A stretch of DNA of 52,430 nucleotides. Origin: JAFGUF01 sp040883315. Lineage in GTDB: Bacteria > Bacillota > Clostridia > Christensenellales > UMGS416. A program made the translations under genes and the position numbers. Below are positions 16,123 to 23,958 of the stretch, piece after piece (within the stretch, counting starts at the first letter, position 1; each line of letters opens with the position of its first letter). Under the pieces are notes generated by a model that saw only the letters and a list, made by a program, of their open reading frames with translations, was not told where the DNA came from and searched no databases. The DNA is taken from NCBI GenBank assembly GCA_040883315.1, contig JBFLKU010000013.1, positions 1-52,430 on the forward strand, written 5' to 3'.

Positions 16123-17646
16123 ATGAAGATTATATCTAAATTAAAATCAATTTCAATATTTCTGATAGCTGCAATGGCACTTTTTCTATTGCCTGCCACA
16201 GCCTATGCAAAAGAAGGAGTTGGCGTAACAGGCTCATTTTCTTCATATAAGTATAAAGTAGTGCAAGGCGAAAGAGTGGATACACCGCAGGTTAATGTTG
16301 TGTTTATAAACAACTATAATCATAGTGTGCAGCTTAAAATATACACCGATACCCCCGAAGGCGTCACCATCCCTATAGACCAAGAGGTAGTGACTGTTGC
16401 CGCAAATTCCCGAGTAGATGTACCAGTTGTTCTAATCGTAGCAGAGGACACTTTGCCGGGAACATATGACATATGGGTAAAGGCAAAATTAATTGAAGAC
16501 ATAGAAGAAGGACGAATAAACATAGGCTCAGAATTCGCTCTGAAAACCAAGCTGACTGTTCTAGGTGAAGCCGCAGATTTGGATATTGATGTGGTTGATG
16601 AAGTAGGCGAGCCTATAAAAGCCATAATGAACCTTTATCAGATAGACCCGGATGGTTCCAGAGCTCCCCTAGCCTATTCTGATCGTGGTCATTTGGTGGA
16701 AAGAGTAATTCCCGGCGAATACGAAGTGCTGGCATTTTGGAATGATTATCAGCTGGTAAAGCATAACTTCACAGTGGCTGCCGATGAGCAGTACAGCAAA
16801 ACACTGGTGGCACAGACTGTTCAGCTATATTCATTCACAGCGCATCCTGTATTTGTGGAAGGAACAGAAAACGAGCTGGCAACTGCCAACCTCAGGTTTA
16901 TTCTCCACAACATATATAGGGAGCTAGAGGACGCCCGTGTATCGCTGATAGTATATAAAGATGATGAACTGCTTGAGCAGAAAGATATATTCTTATACGA
17001 GAAGCTAGAGGTTAAAAAGCACGAGCTAGGAATGTACTACATTCCATCGCAGGGCTGGGACAGAGCTGAATATAAATTCGTGCTTCAATTTTTCGTGGAT
17101 GAAAAAGATGATAACGGCAATATACTTGATTCCAAACTATATGCAGAAAGTCTTCCTGTCACTTTGGATACAAGTTCGGGATTGACATTCAAAAAATTAT
17201 CCGAATTCTTCAGCCCGCAGATGATATTGATCGTAATACTAGCCGCGGTACTTGCCGGCATATTCTTCCTGACAAAATATCTGCTGCAGCGTGCCGGAAG
17301 CTCAGCACCTAAATCACCAATTGTTCCTGCACCAAAGGCAGCACCTGCCCTTTGCCCGGACTGCCACGGCGAGGAAGAAGTGGAATGCCCTACCTGCGAC
17401 GGAACAGGCAAAACATACTATGGCTCTATAGAGGAAGAATGCCTATACTGCTCTGGAGTAGGCAAGGTAGTATGTGCCACCTGCGTCAACCCCAAGCAGC
17501 TGATTGTGTGCCCAAGATGCAATGGCAACTCCAAGGTAGACGGCGAAGAATGCAGCTACTGCAACGGACTTGGTCATGTTCTCTCTGTTCAGTACGCCAG
17601 ATACAAAGGCGACATAAAGATGAAACTAGGCAAGAAGAAAAGATAA
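16123..17646 (+). CDS. Exported membrane protein with DnaJ-like zinc-finger C-terminus
   Basis: 507 residues. A signal peptide (about 1-29, ending TAYA) leads to an extracytoplasmic part of about 330 residues. Its opening resembles NEW3/COG1470-type beta domains (VVQGERVDTPQVNVVFINN). One membrane helix spans about 366-388. A tail beginning near residue 411 has six CxxC pairs (CPDC, CPTC, CLYC, CATC, CPRC, CSYC), several followed by GxG as in the DnaJ central zinc domain. The tail would be cytoplasmic. It is the last gene of the pantothenate-hom operon, 36 bp after the corrinoid gene. Function unknown. Confidence 0.82.
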   Translation: MKIISKLKSISIFLIAAMALFLLPATAYAKEGVGVTGSFSSYKYKVVQGERVDTPQVNVVFINNYNHSVQLKIYTDTPEGVTIPIDQEVVTVAANSRVDVPVVLIVAEDTLPGTYDIWVKAKLIEDIEEGRINIGSEFALKTKLTVLGEAADLDIDVVDEVGEPIKAIMNLYQIDPDGSRAPLAYSDRGHLVERVIPGEYEVLAFWNDYQLVKHNFTVAADEQYSKTLVAQTVQLYSFTAHPVFVEGTENELATANLRFILHNIYRELEDARVSLIVYKDDELLEQKDIFLYEKLEVKKHELGMYYIPSQGWDRAEYKFVLQFFVDEKDDNGNILDSKLYAESLPVTLDTSSGLTFKKLSEFFSPQMILIVILAAVLAGIFFLTKYLLQRAGSSAPKSPIVPAPKAAPALCPDCHGEEEVECPTCDGTGKTYYGSIEEECLYCSGVGKVVCATCVNPKQLIVCPRCNGNSKVDGEECSYCNGLGHVLSVQYARYKGDIKMKLGKKKR

Positions 17647-17663
17647 AAATTAATTAACAAACA

Positions 17664-17697
17664 AAAAGCAGGCTGAACAAATTCAGTCTGCTTTTTT
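17664..17697. terminator. Bidirectional terminator between convergent genes
   Basis: AAAGCAG and CTGCTTT enclose an inner CTGAA/TTCAG stem, with T's after the plus-strand arm (17692-17697) and A's before it. It separates the plus-strand zinc-domain gene from the minus-strand gene ending at 17717. Confidence 0.85.
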
Positions 17698-17716
17698 AAA
17701 TCATAATAAAGCTTAA

Positions 17717-18265
17717 CTAAAACGGCAATCCGTAGAGTTTGTATACCGGGCAGAAAAACAAATACTCCCACTTTGGCTGAACAAAAGTGAAGATGATAAA
17801 TAGAATCTGCAGGATAACCAGCAGCAGGATTGATTTTCTGGTGTAAACAAAAAGTCTTTTTCTGGAGCTGCATATTATGTATGTAAGCACCCAGCCTATC
17901 AGCAAAACTACCATTCCTGTAACCATTCCCGTATATGTTAGCTCGGCTAGCTTGGGAAATAAAAGAGCCACAAGCGAATATGTGCCTATCATAATCAGCG
18001 GAATGAAAAACGTCATAATATTGTGTGCCACCATAAAGTTCTTATAGTATTTGCCTATTATCAAAAATTCAATAAGTGCCACCAAGGTTGTTGGCAGAAA
18101 ATAAAGCTTTGCCTGCTCCCATAGGCTGTAGTTTATCGGAAAAAACATAGCCAAAAACTTATTGGGATGCGAATGATAAACGTTGTTCGCCACATAGATA
18201 AAAAATGCAGCTAGGAAAAAACCAGCAATATGTACCCCTATGTATAGTTTCTTTTTTGATTCCAT
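17717..18265 (-). CDS. Five-helix membrane protein (DUF6512-like)
   Basis: This 182-residue protein has hydrophobic segments near 8-27, 55-72, 80-102, 110-132 and 143-165. The pattern HSHPNKFLAMFFPINYSLWE, with a conserved-looking NYSLWEQ before the second helix, recalls the DUF6512 family. That name is from memory and tentative. AGGAGG lies before the minus-strand ATG. It is a single gene bounded by the shared terminator. Confidence 0.65.
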   Translation of the reverse strand: MESKKKLYIGVHIAGFFLAAFFIYVANNVYHSHPNKFLAMFFPINYSLWEQAKLYFLPTTLVALIEFLIIGKYYKNFMVAHNIMTFFIPLIMIGTYSLVALLFPKLAELTYTGMVTGMVVLLIGWVLTYIICSSRKRLFVYTRKSILLLVILQILFIIFTFVQPKWEYLFFCPVYKLYGLPF

Positions 18266-18514
18266 AATAACCTCCTCCTAATTATATATAAGTATTCTAT
18301 CAGCATATTTAGCGCATATAAAACTAAGTTGCTGCTATTTTTCGCTAAAATAATACATATAATAACAAAACATAAGAAATATATATAATAAACACAAGTT
18401 TATTAAAAATACCTTAATAAATTTGAAGAAAAACCAACTAAAATGGCTATTAATGTGCTATAATTATCTGCGGCAATCGTACGGGAAAAATACATGAGTT
18501 TTTCTAAAAAATTG
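18266..18514. other. AT-rich intergenic region, nothing recognised
   Basis: This is the start of the 304-bp gap between a minus-strand membrane-protein gene and tRNA-Lys. Apart from the minus-strand gene's ribosome site and the tRNA promoter at its end, I see no coding frame or clear RNA structure. Confidence 0.4.
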
Positions 18515-18543
18515 TTGACAAGACCGCTATAATATATTACAAT
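18515..18543 (+). promoter_or_regulatory. Sigma-A promoter of tRNA-Lys
   Basis: TTGACA (18515-18520) is followed after 17 bp by TACAAT (18538-18543), 26 bp before the tRNA. A TATAAT at 18528-18533 is too close to that -35 to be its partner. Confidence 0.75.
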
Positions 18544-18569
18544 ATCGTAGTCTGAAATTGACGGGGTAT

Positions 18570-18645
18570 GATTCGTTAGCTCAGTAGGTAGAGCACCGGA
18601 CTTTTAATCCGGGTGTCCGGGGTTCGAATCCCCGACGAGTCACCA
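18570..18645 (+). tRNA. tRNA-Lys (TTT)
   Basis: The acceptor is GATTCGT/ACGAGTC, the anticodon stem-loop CCGGACTTTTAATCCGG gives TTT (18603-18605), and the T arm is GGGGTTCGAATCCCC. CCA is encoded. It is a single-gene unit with its own promoter and terminator. Confidence 0.96.
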
Positions 18646-18681
18646 AAGGGATGTTTTCTTGGAAAACATCCCTTATTTTTT
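18646..18681 (+). terminator. Terminator of tRNA-Lys
   Basis: AAGGGATGTTTTC (18646-18658) pairs with GAAAACATCCCTT (18662-18674), followed by ATTTTTT. It starts right after the CCA end. Confidence 0.92.
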
Positions 18682-18697
18682 GTTAATGCGCGAAGCC

Positions 18698-18766
18698 CAG
18701 CGATAGTTGATTAGCATACAAAGTAATGCGGTTTTGCGAAGCAAAAAATCAACAAGTAGCGGTGCA
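18698..18766 (+). repeat. Structured repeat after tRNA-Lys, copy 1
   Basis: It begins CAGCGATAGTT and ends AAGTAGCGGTGCA. Between these, GTTGATT (18706-18712) pairs with AATCAAC (18747-18753). Inside that stem are a GCAT/ATGC helix and a TTTTGC-GAA-GCAAAA hairpin, giving a three-way-junction shape. It shares its ends with copy 2 while the stem sequence differs. Strand is a guess. Confidence 0.55.
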
Positions 18767-18806
18767 CTTTCAGGAAGTCGCCTTTTAATTTGTACTAAAA
18801 CTGAGG

Positions 18807-18854
18807 CAGCGATAGTTCATTTCTAGCGAAGTGGAATGGACAAATAGCGGTGCA
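18807..18854 (+). repeat. Structured repeat after tRNA-Lys, copy 2
   Basis: It begins CAGCGATAGTT and ends AAATAGCGGTGCA, matching copy 1 at both ends. GTTCATT (18815-18821) pairs with AATGGAC (18835-18841), with further pairs inside. It is shorter than copy 1, lacking the inner branch. The rest of the 343-bp gap up to 18989 holds only the terminator and AT-rich DNA. Confidence 0.55.
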
Positions 18855-18988
18855 TCCAGCGAAAATATAGAAGTTCAAATTTCCCATACTCTCCCATCTA
18901 TAGACATTTAGTATGCAAAGTGGTATTATACATAGGAATTTTATATTATAAAAACAACTACAGATAATTTAAAAAAGCAGGATGCCAA

Positions 18989-20062
18989 ATGAGCGAGCTT
19001 AGACAAAACAAAATAATATTACATATTCTAGTTATAGTGCTAAGCGTTACTCTTCTGTTCTATGGCGATATGCTGCTCTTCAATTTATCATATCTGGTTA
19101 CCGTATCTATCTTGCTGCAAAGAGCATTTAGAATTCAATCCAAAAAAAGATGGAAAGCTACCCTTTTAGGTACATATGTATTAATACTAATCTTTCAGCT
19201 GACTTTCTGCAAAATGGTAATCTTCTCTGATAATATCGGAAAAATCAGCAGTATTATTGCAAAGCTTATTGGAATAGCTCTTATATTCATTCCTTTTTAC
19301 ATTGAAAGATTTGTGACGATGAATAAATACGTCCATTTCTATCTGCCTAAATTCAACGAAGTAAAAACCGTTAGCTTCCACGACATCTTGCTGGCAAAGA
19401 GAAAATTTGACACTATAAAGAGCGGAATAAGCGGAGTGAAAAACAACATAACATATTCAAACATAAAAAAAATAGCCAAGGAGTTTCCAAACCATAGCTC
19501 GAGAAAATATATAAATCAGAATTCTCTATCAGACAGCTATTTTGACATGGCATACAAGAGCCTTGAAGACCCCTATATTTATATAGTCATTTCAAATACC
19601 GGCAGCCCAGCTAGCGATATTATATCCGTATTCACCAGAAAGCAATTCAACCATGCCTCACTATCTTTTGACAGCGAGCTGGAGACAATCATCAGCTACA
19701 ACGGCGGAGCAAACGTGTATCCCCCCGGTCTCAACCACGAGCTGATAGAATATTTTAATCAAAAGGAAAGTGCATCTATCATAGTCTATAGGCTAAAGGC
19801 AACTTTGGAGCAAAAGCAAAAAATGATAGAAAAGGTGAAGGAGATAAACGAGCAAGGCAGCGCATACAACATGATGGGTGTAATATTGAAATACTCCCAT
19901 AAGCCAAATATTATGTTCTGCTCACAGTTTGTATACACCATGCTGAAGCATGCAGGGCTGGAATATTTTGATGCAAAGGACTGCTCTGTGAAGCCTACTG
20001 ATTTGATTGAACTAGACTATTATAGAAAGCTGGAATATGCTTATAAGATTACTTTTCAGTAA
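18989..20062 (+). CDS. Membrane-anchored permuted papain/NlpC-like (YiiX-type) protein
   Basis: Of 357 residues, the first 110 hold about four membrane helices. A linker follows, then a C-terminal domain from about residue 195 with the circularly permuted NlpC/P60 (YiiX/YebB, DUF830) layout. FTRKQFNHASLSF supplies the probable catalytic His. MFCSQFVYTMLKHAGL near residue 310 supplies the probable nucleophile Cys. Such enzymes act on amide or ester bonds of lipids, peptides or proteins; the substrate here is unknown. The ATG lacks a strong ribosome site (GCAGGATGCC just before). Its 3' end faces the RES-domain gene. Confidence 0.72.
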   Translation: MSELRQNKIILHILVIVLSVTLLFYGDMLLFNLSYLVTVSILLQRAFRIQSKKRWKATLLGTYVLILIFQLTFCKMVIFSDNIGKISSIIAKLIGIALIFIPFYIERFVTMNKYVHFYLPKFNEVKTVSFHDILLAKRKFDTIKSGISGVKNNITYSNIKKIAKEFPNHSSRKYINQNSLSDSYFDMAYKSLEDPYIYIVISNTGSPASDIISVFTRKQFNHASLSFDSELETIISYNGGANVYPPGLNHELIEYFNQKESASIIVYRLKATLEQKQKMIEKVKEINEQGSAYNMMGVILKYSHKPNIMFCSQFVYTMLKHAGLEYFDAKDCSVKPTDLIELDYYRKLEYAYKITFQ

Positions 20063-20085
20063 AGACAAATAAATGATTTATTATT

Positions 20086-21180
20086 TCAATATATGAGTTT
20101 TAAGTCTTTATCATTATTTAAAAACTCTTCACATTCTTTTATATTTTTAAATTTATTTGTATAAATTGGCTTCGTAAGTTCAAATGACATTGCTAGCTTT
20201 TTACAATATTGTTTTTCTTCAGATAACATCTTATTGCTCGTTGGAAAAACATAATTGTATCCTAAGTTTGATTTATGAACTGTCGCTGCAGAAAAATATC
20301 TTATACCAAGCAATGATTTGTTTTTTTTATATTTATCATGTACCCATTGCATTAGCAATTGAGGAATTATATATTCTGATGCAAATGGATCTTTTTTAAA
20401 TCTCCTTACATAAGAACACGCAGCAATGATTGGATACCAAAATAAATATCTTCCTCCAAGTTCTTCTATAGATAAATTAATATGTGAAAGTCTACCTTCT
20501 TCACTATCTGTTTTTTTCTTCAATAAAAAGTCTTCAGGTTTTATTGCAAGCTCCAGTACATCAATAACAATATCGTCCGCATAATTAAAAATACTATTTA
20601 TTTTAAATCTAGATACTACCGTTCCTTCGTCTGTAAAATTAGCACCCGACTCTTGCATACTTAGTTCTAGTGATGTACCAAGATATAAGCTAGGATGACC
20701 GGATATACTATATCTAGTTGTGGATACTTTGTGCCTCATTTTAAATGGAACATGAAATATTATTTCCCTTGTAATATCAAGATTTGATTTTGATAAATTT
20801 CTTGCCCGATAAAGCACCAATCGCTCTTTGTCAAATCGAAAACCTTTATCAGACTTACTTTCATTGTAAACTCCTAATGGTACTTTAAATAAAGCGCTTA
20901 TAATATTACTGAATTTCTCATATGCAATATGGGGAAATCCATTATGGTATTCTTTAATACATATAACAATTGAGCTACATATTTTTCTTATTTCTGCCAA
21001 ATACTCAAGGTTCACATTGTTTTTTTTCAATATATCAATATAGTAGTCATATAAATTATCTAGCGTTTTTGAGAAATCCGTACTGTACCACTCTTTGGGC
21101 AAATGAAACTTTGTATCATTGAAAATTTCTCTTAATTTCAAAATATCTACACTAGTGCTTTTAGGTACACTTATAATCAT
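20086..21180 (-). CDS. RES-domain protein (candidate NAD+-degrading enzyme)
   Basis: The 364-residue protein contains a RES-like domain from about residue 120. It shows LVLYRARN (Arg125/Arg127), then RYSISGHPSLYLGTSLEL and a following Glu in MQESG, the usual R-x-Y/G-P-LYL-E arrangement. RES toxins of type II systems (with Xre/MbcA-like antitoxins) degrade NAD+. Here the protein is about twice the usual toxin length, with a 120-residue helical N-terminal part, and no such antitoxin is adjacent. It begins 15 bp after the C39-like gene, so the two form an operon. The gene is AT-richer than its neighbours, which suggests transfer. Confidence 0.72.
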   Translation of the reverse strand: MIISVPKSTSVDILKLREIFNDTKFHLPKEWYSTDFSKTLDNLYDYYIDILKKNNVNLEYLAEIRKICSSIVICIKEYHNGFPHIAYEKFSNIISALFKVPLGVYNESKSDKGFRFDKERLVLYRARNLSKSNLDITREIIFHVPFKMRHKVSTTRYSISGHPSLYLGTSLELSMQESGANFTDEGTVVSRFKINSIFNYADDIVIDVLELAIKPEDFLLKKKTDSEEGRLSHINLSIEELGGRYLFWYPIIAACSYVRRFKKDPFASEYIIPQLLMQWVHDKYKKNKSLLGIRYFSAATVHKSNLGYNYVFPTSNKMLSEEKQYCKKLAMSFELTKPIYTNKFKNIKECEEFLNNDKDLKLIY

Positions 21181-21195
21181 TTCTTCACCACATTA

Positions 21196-21837
21196 TTAAA
21201 TCATATTAAGTTTTTTACTAGAATAATTTTCTTGTACAAACCAAACAACATCCGTCACATAAGGCTTATTATTATTCCACGCCTTTGTAAAGTCCATCTT
21301 CACTCTTGTACCGTATGTAGCAATAATCAATTCCTTTTTATCACGAATATAGCCTGTGATAGTCATCCAGTGCCATGTGTATTCGTCTATTTCCTTGTGT
21401 GGGTTTCGCAGAATAAGAAGTGCAGGCAGAATGCCCTCGTCAATCAATTGGGTTATTTTATCAAATACTTCATCAGTAGTTTGAGATTTATCCATTATCT
21501 CATAGGATATATCCACCGTTTTTCCCTTGGCATAGTCCACGCATTTGCGGCAGAAATCATCAGGGTCTGTCATAGGCCCAAATTTGGGCTTTATGCTCAG
21601 GCGCACATCCTCCATGAATTCCAAAAACTCATCTTTATTAAACGGCAGTTCATAGGGGTATAGCTGCCGTGCACTCTGGCTGGTGGCGGCTAGATACGCC
21701 ATTGCAACAGATGCCGTGGTAGGCCCGCAGCCGGATATGGCACTCAGCTTCTTTTTAAACCAATATTGGTTTGCACCGTAGAATACGCTGGCGCCGTCAT
21801 ATATCTCTATTTTTTTTATTTCGTTTTTGTTTTTCAT
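21196..21837 (-). CDS. C39-like / papain-fold cysteine peptidase
   Basis: This 213-residue protein has a nucleophile-type motif SGCGPTTASVAMAYLA (Cys37), a Trp-His pair TWHWMTITGY near residue 156, and IIATYGT as the third strand. This fits the Peptidase_C39_2/BtrH-like papain fold. There is no signal peptide or membrane segment, so it is likely cytoplasmic, unlike bacteriocin-processing C39 domains. It is the first gene of an operon with the RES-domain gene. Its role, including whether it acts on the RES protein, is unknown. Confidence 0.72.
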   Translation of the reverse strand: MKNKNEIKKIEIYDGASVFYGANQYWFKKKLSAISGCGPTTASVAMAYLAATSQSARQLYPYELPFNKDEFLEFMEDVRLSIKPKFGPMTDPDDFCRKCVDYAKGKTVDISYEIMDKSQTTDEVFDKITQLIDEGILPALLILRNPHKEIDEYTWHWMTITGYIRDKKELIIATYGTRVKMDFTKAWNNNKPYVTDVVWFVQENYSSKKLNMI

Positions 21838-21911
21838 ATCGTTTCCTAGTACTGTTTTGAATACTATTCTACCATATAATATGATATTTTTACCAGTAAA
21901 TCACGGTTTTT

Positions 21912-22184
21912 CTATCTATAATAGTATACATACAGAATGTACAATGCAATATGCAGCACCATAAAAAACGGAACTGTAATGGAGAATTTCTTTTTGTTTG
22001 TCTTGTGGTGCCACGCCTTCATTCCAGCATATGCTCCCCAAGGCGCAAAAAGCGACCATATCAGCAATGCTTTTTCAGGGATTCTCCACCTGTTTTTTAT
22101 GGCTTTGGCTTTGTCTATGCCATATATAAAAAATGTTATTATATTTATTGCTAGTATTGTGTAGATAATTATTTTTGTGCTCAT
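21912..22184 (-). CDS. DUF1294 small membrane protein
   Basis: This 90-residue protein has three hydrophobic segments. It carries the family pattern FFIYGIDKAKAIKNRWRIPE, then LLIWSLFAPWGAYAGMKAWHH and KTNKKKF. Such proteins are widespread in Firmicutes and have no known function. It has its own start and no close operon partner. Confidence 0.88.
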   Translation of the reverse strand: MSTKIIIYTILAINIITFFIYGIDKAKAIKNRWRIPEKALLIWSLFAPWGAYAGMKAWHHKTNKKKFSITVPFFMVLHIALYILYVYYYR

Positions 22185-22252
22185 GTTTTTGTGTTTTCTC
22201 TCTAACTGTAATTAATCTAAATACATTCTCTGCATTATCAATATTATAAAAA

Positions 22253-22891
22253 TTACTCAGCAGTCTTTTCTTCCGGCACGTATCCCTTGCCGTATCTAAA
22301 TGGTATTGCCACCTTTTTATTAAAAAATGCAATTATAGGACCCATGAAAAATGCCGTGACCACTGTGCCGATGCCTACAGTTGCACCCAGCAAAAATCCG
22401 GTGATTGTGCACACTACATCTGTGCCTATGCGGCAGTATTGAAATTTTGCGATGCCCTTTTCAGCCATCAGAAGGGCTACTGCATCATATGTAGACACGC
22501 CCAAGTCCCCAGTAAAATACAGGGCAGAGCCAAAACTTATTATAATTATTCCTATTAAAAGTGCGAAAATTCTGACTATTAATGTAGGGTCAGGAATCAG
22601 CGTGGCAAAAAGCCAAGATGAAAACTGCACTACATAGCCCAGCAAAAATATGTTTATTAATGTGCCAAGTCCTATTTTGGTTTTGTCGACGAAAAATACT
22701 CCTACCAGCATCAATAGATTCAGCAGCAAATAAAATGTTCCAAATCCTATTTTCAGGTGTTCCCATATGCCATGTGCCAGCACCTGAAATGGATCCATTC
22801 CAAAAGTTGAGAAATTAAATATTCCCACGCTGAACCCAGCTGTCAATACACCTAGAACGGTCATTAAAATGCGTCTTTGCTTTTCTGTCAT
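22253..22891 (-). CDS. YczE/YitT-like integral membrane protein
   Basis: About 212 residues with five to six helices. FSTFGMDPFQVLAHG and DLGVSTYDAVALLM are the recurring GxxPxDxL-like motifs of the YczE/YyaS/YitT group, whose function is mostly unknown. The start is placed at ATG 22891 because AAAGGTGG lies 7 nt before it; an upstream ATG at 22921 lacks such a site. It ends 68 bp before the DUF1294 gene on the same strand. Confidence 0.8.
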   Translation of the reverse strand: MTEKQRRILMTVLGVLTAGFSVGIFNFSTFGMDPFQVLAHGIWEHLKIGFGTFYLLLNLLMLVGVFFVDKTKIGLGTLINIFLLGYVVQFSSWLFATLIPDPTLIVRIFALLIGIIIISFGSALYFTGDLGVSTYDAVALLMAEKGIAKFQYCRIGTDVVCTITGFLLGATVGIGTVVTAFFMGPIIAFFNKKVAIPFRYGKGYVPEEKTAE

Positions 22892-22952
22892 TATGCCACC
22901 TTTACCTATGTTAATTTCCAAAGTATAGCACTAGCATAGCGACATTGTCAAT

Positions 22953-23861
22953 TTATATACTGCGGCTGTCTTTCTGCCTGCCGGTTATCAGCCGAATGCC
23001 TGCAAATATCAGCACCATGCCCACTATGTATATGGGCTTAATGCTCTCGCCCAGCACTACGCACGCCAGCACCACAGATGCCACAGGCATCAGCCCTGTA
23101 AAGCCCGCCGCTTTGTTTGCGGCCACCTTCGCCAGCCCGCTGAACCAGCATACATATGCCAGCGAAGATGCAAATACGCCATAATAAAGCAGCGGCAATG
23201 CAAGGTTTATAGAAAGTAGGTGTTTGTCCATATTAATATATTCGTATATACCCAGTGGCAAAAGCAAAACAAACGCAATAAACATTACATAGAATGTAGA
23301 TGTCAGGGGCTTTTCATTTACGCTTTGTTTTTTTCTGAATATTGTAAACATCGCCTCGCTTACAACGCTGAGAAACATAAAAAACATTCCCAGCACTTCC
23401 TTGCCCTCCGTGGCTCCTACGCTTCCTTTGCTAATGTTTATCAAAAGTATTCCAGACACGCATACTGCCACACCCAGTACCATTATCTTTGTCATCTTTT
23501 CTTTCAAGAATATCCATGCCAGCACAGCCAAAACAGCAGGTGTAGTACTCAGAACTATTCCGGATTTGACAGCTGATGTGTATTTCACGCCCAGCATCAT
23601 AAAGAGCCTGAAAAATACTATGCCTGCGAGGCTTTGGAACAGTATATACTTCCAGTCACTCTTTTCCACATCGCTTATTTTTATTTTTCCCTCCACCATT
23701 CTGGCAATAGACCAAATGGACATAAAAGCCACAAATAGGCTTATATCCACAACGAAAAATATTGGGTAGCTGTTCAGCATTTTCCCAACCACCACAGATG
23801 AGCCTGCCAGTATCATGCCCATGGACAGCTGAAAATAGCCAATAGATTTTTTGTTCTTCAT
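22953..23861 (-). CDS. EamA/DMT-family metabolite exporter
   Basis: The 302-residue protein has ten predicted membrane helices in two EamA repeats. Typical features are ILAGSSVVVGKML in helix 1, RLFMMLGVKYTSAV in the first half, and LLYYGVFASSLAYVCWF in the second. AGGAGAG lies before the minus-strand ATG. It is divergent from a MocR-type regulator gene with repeated CCAGATAT sites in between, so that regulator probably controls it. The substrate is unknown. Confidence 0.9.
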   Translation of the reverse strand: MKNKKSIGYFQLSMGMILAGSSVVVGKMLNSYPIFFVVDISLFVAFMSIWSIARMVEGKIKISDVEKSDWKYILFQSLAGIVFFRLFMMLGVKYTSAVKSGIVLSTTPAVLAVLAWIFLKEKMTKIMVLGVAVCVSGILLINISKGSVGATEGKEVLGMFFMFLSVVSEAMFTIFRKKQSVNEKPLTSTFYVMFIAFVLLLPLGIYEYINMDKHLLSINLALPLLYYGVFASSLAYVCWFSGLAKVAANKAAGFTGLMPVASVVLACVVLGESIKPIYIVGMVLIFAGIRLITGRQKDSRSI

Positions 23862-23897
23862 TTGTTTCTCTCCTTAGTGTATAATTATAGTTGTTTC

Positions 23898-23947
23898 ATC
23901 TGGTTTTTAAAGCTCCAGATATTTGATTTTTAGATAGTGCCAGATAT
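23898..23947. promoter_or_regulatory. Probable MocR operator between DMT exporter and regulator
   Basis: CCAGATAT occurs twice in direct orientation (23915-23922 and 23940-23947, 25 bp apart). The inverse ATCTGG is at 23898-23903. MocR regulators commonly bind such mixed direct and inverted repeats. The second copy lies just before the regulator's ribosome site. Confidence 0.5.
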
Positions 23948-23958
23948 AAGGAGAAAAT

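Noticed and set aside
18528..18533. TATAAT as the -10 of tRNA-Lys
   Set aside because: It is only 7 bp from the TTGACA; TACAAT at 18538 has the correct 17-bp spacing.
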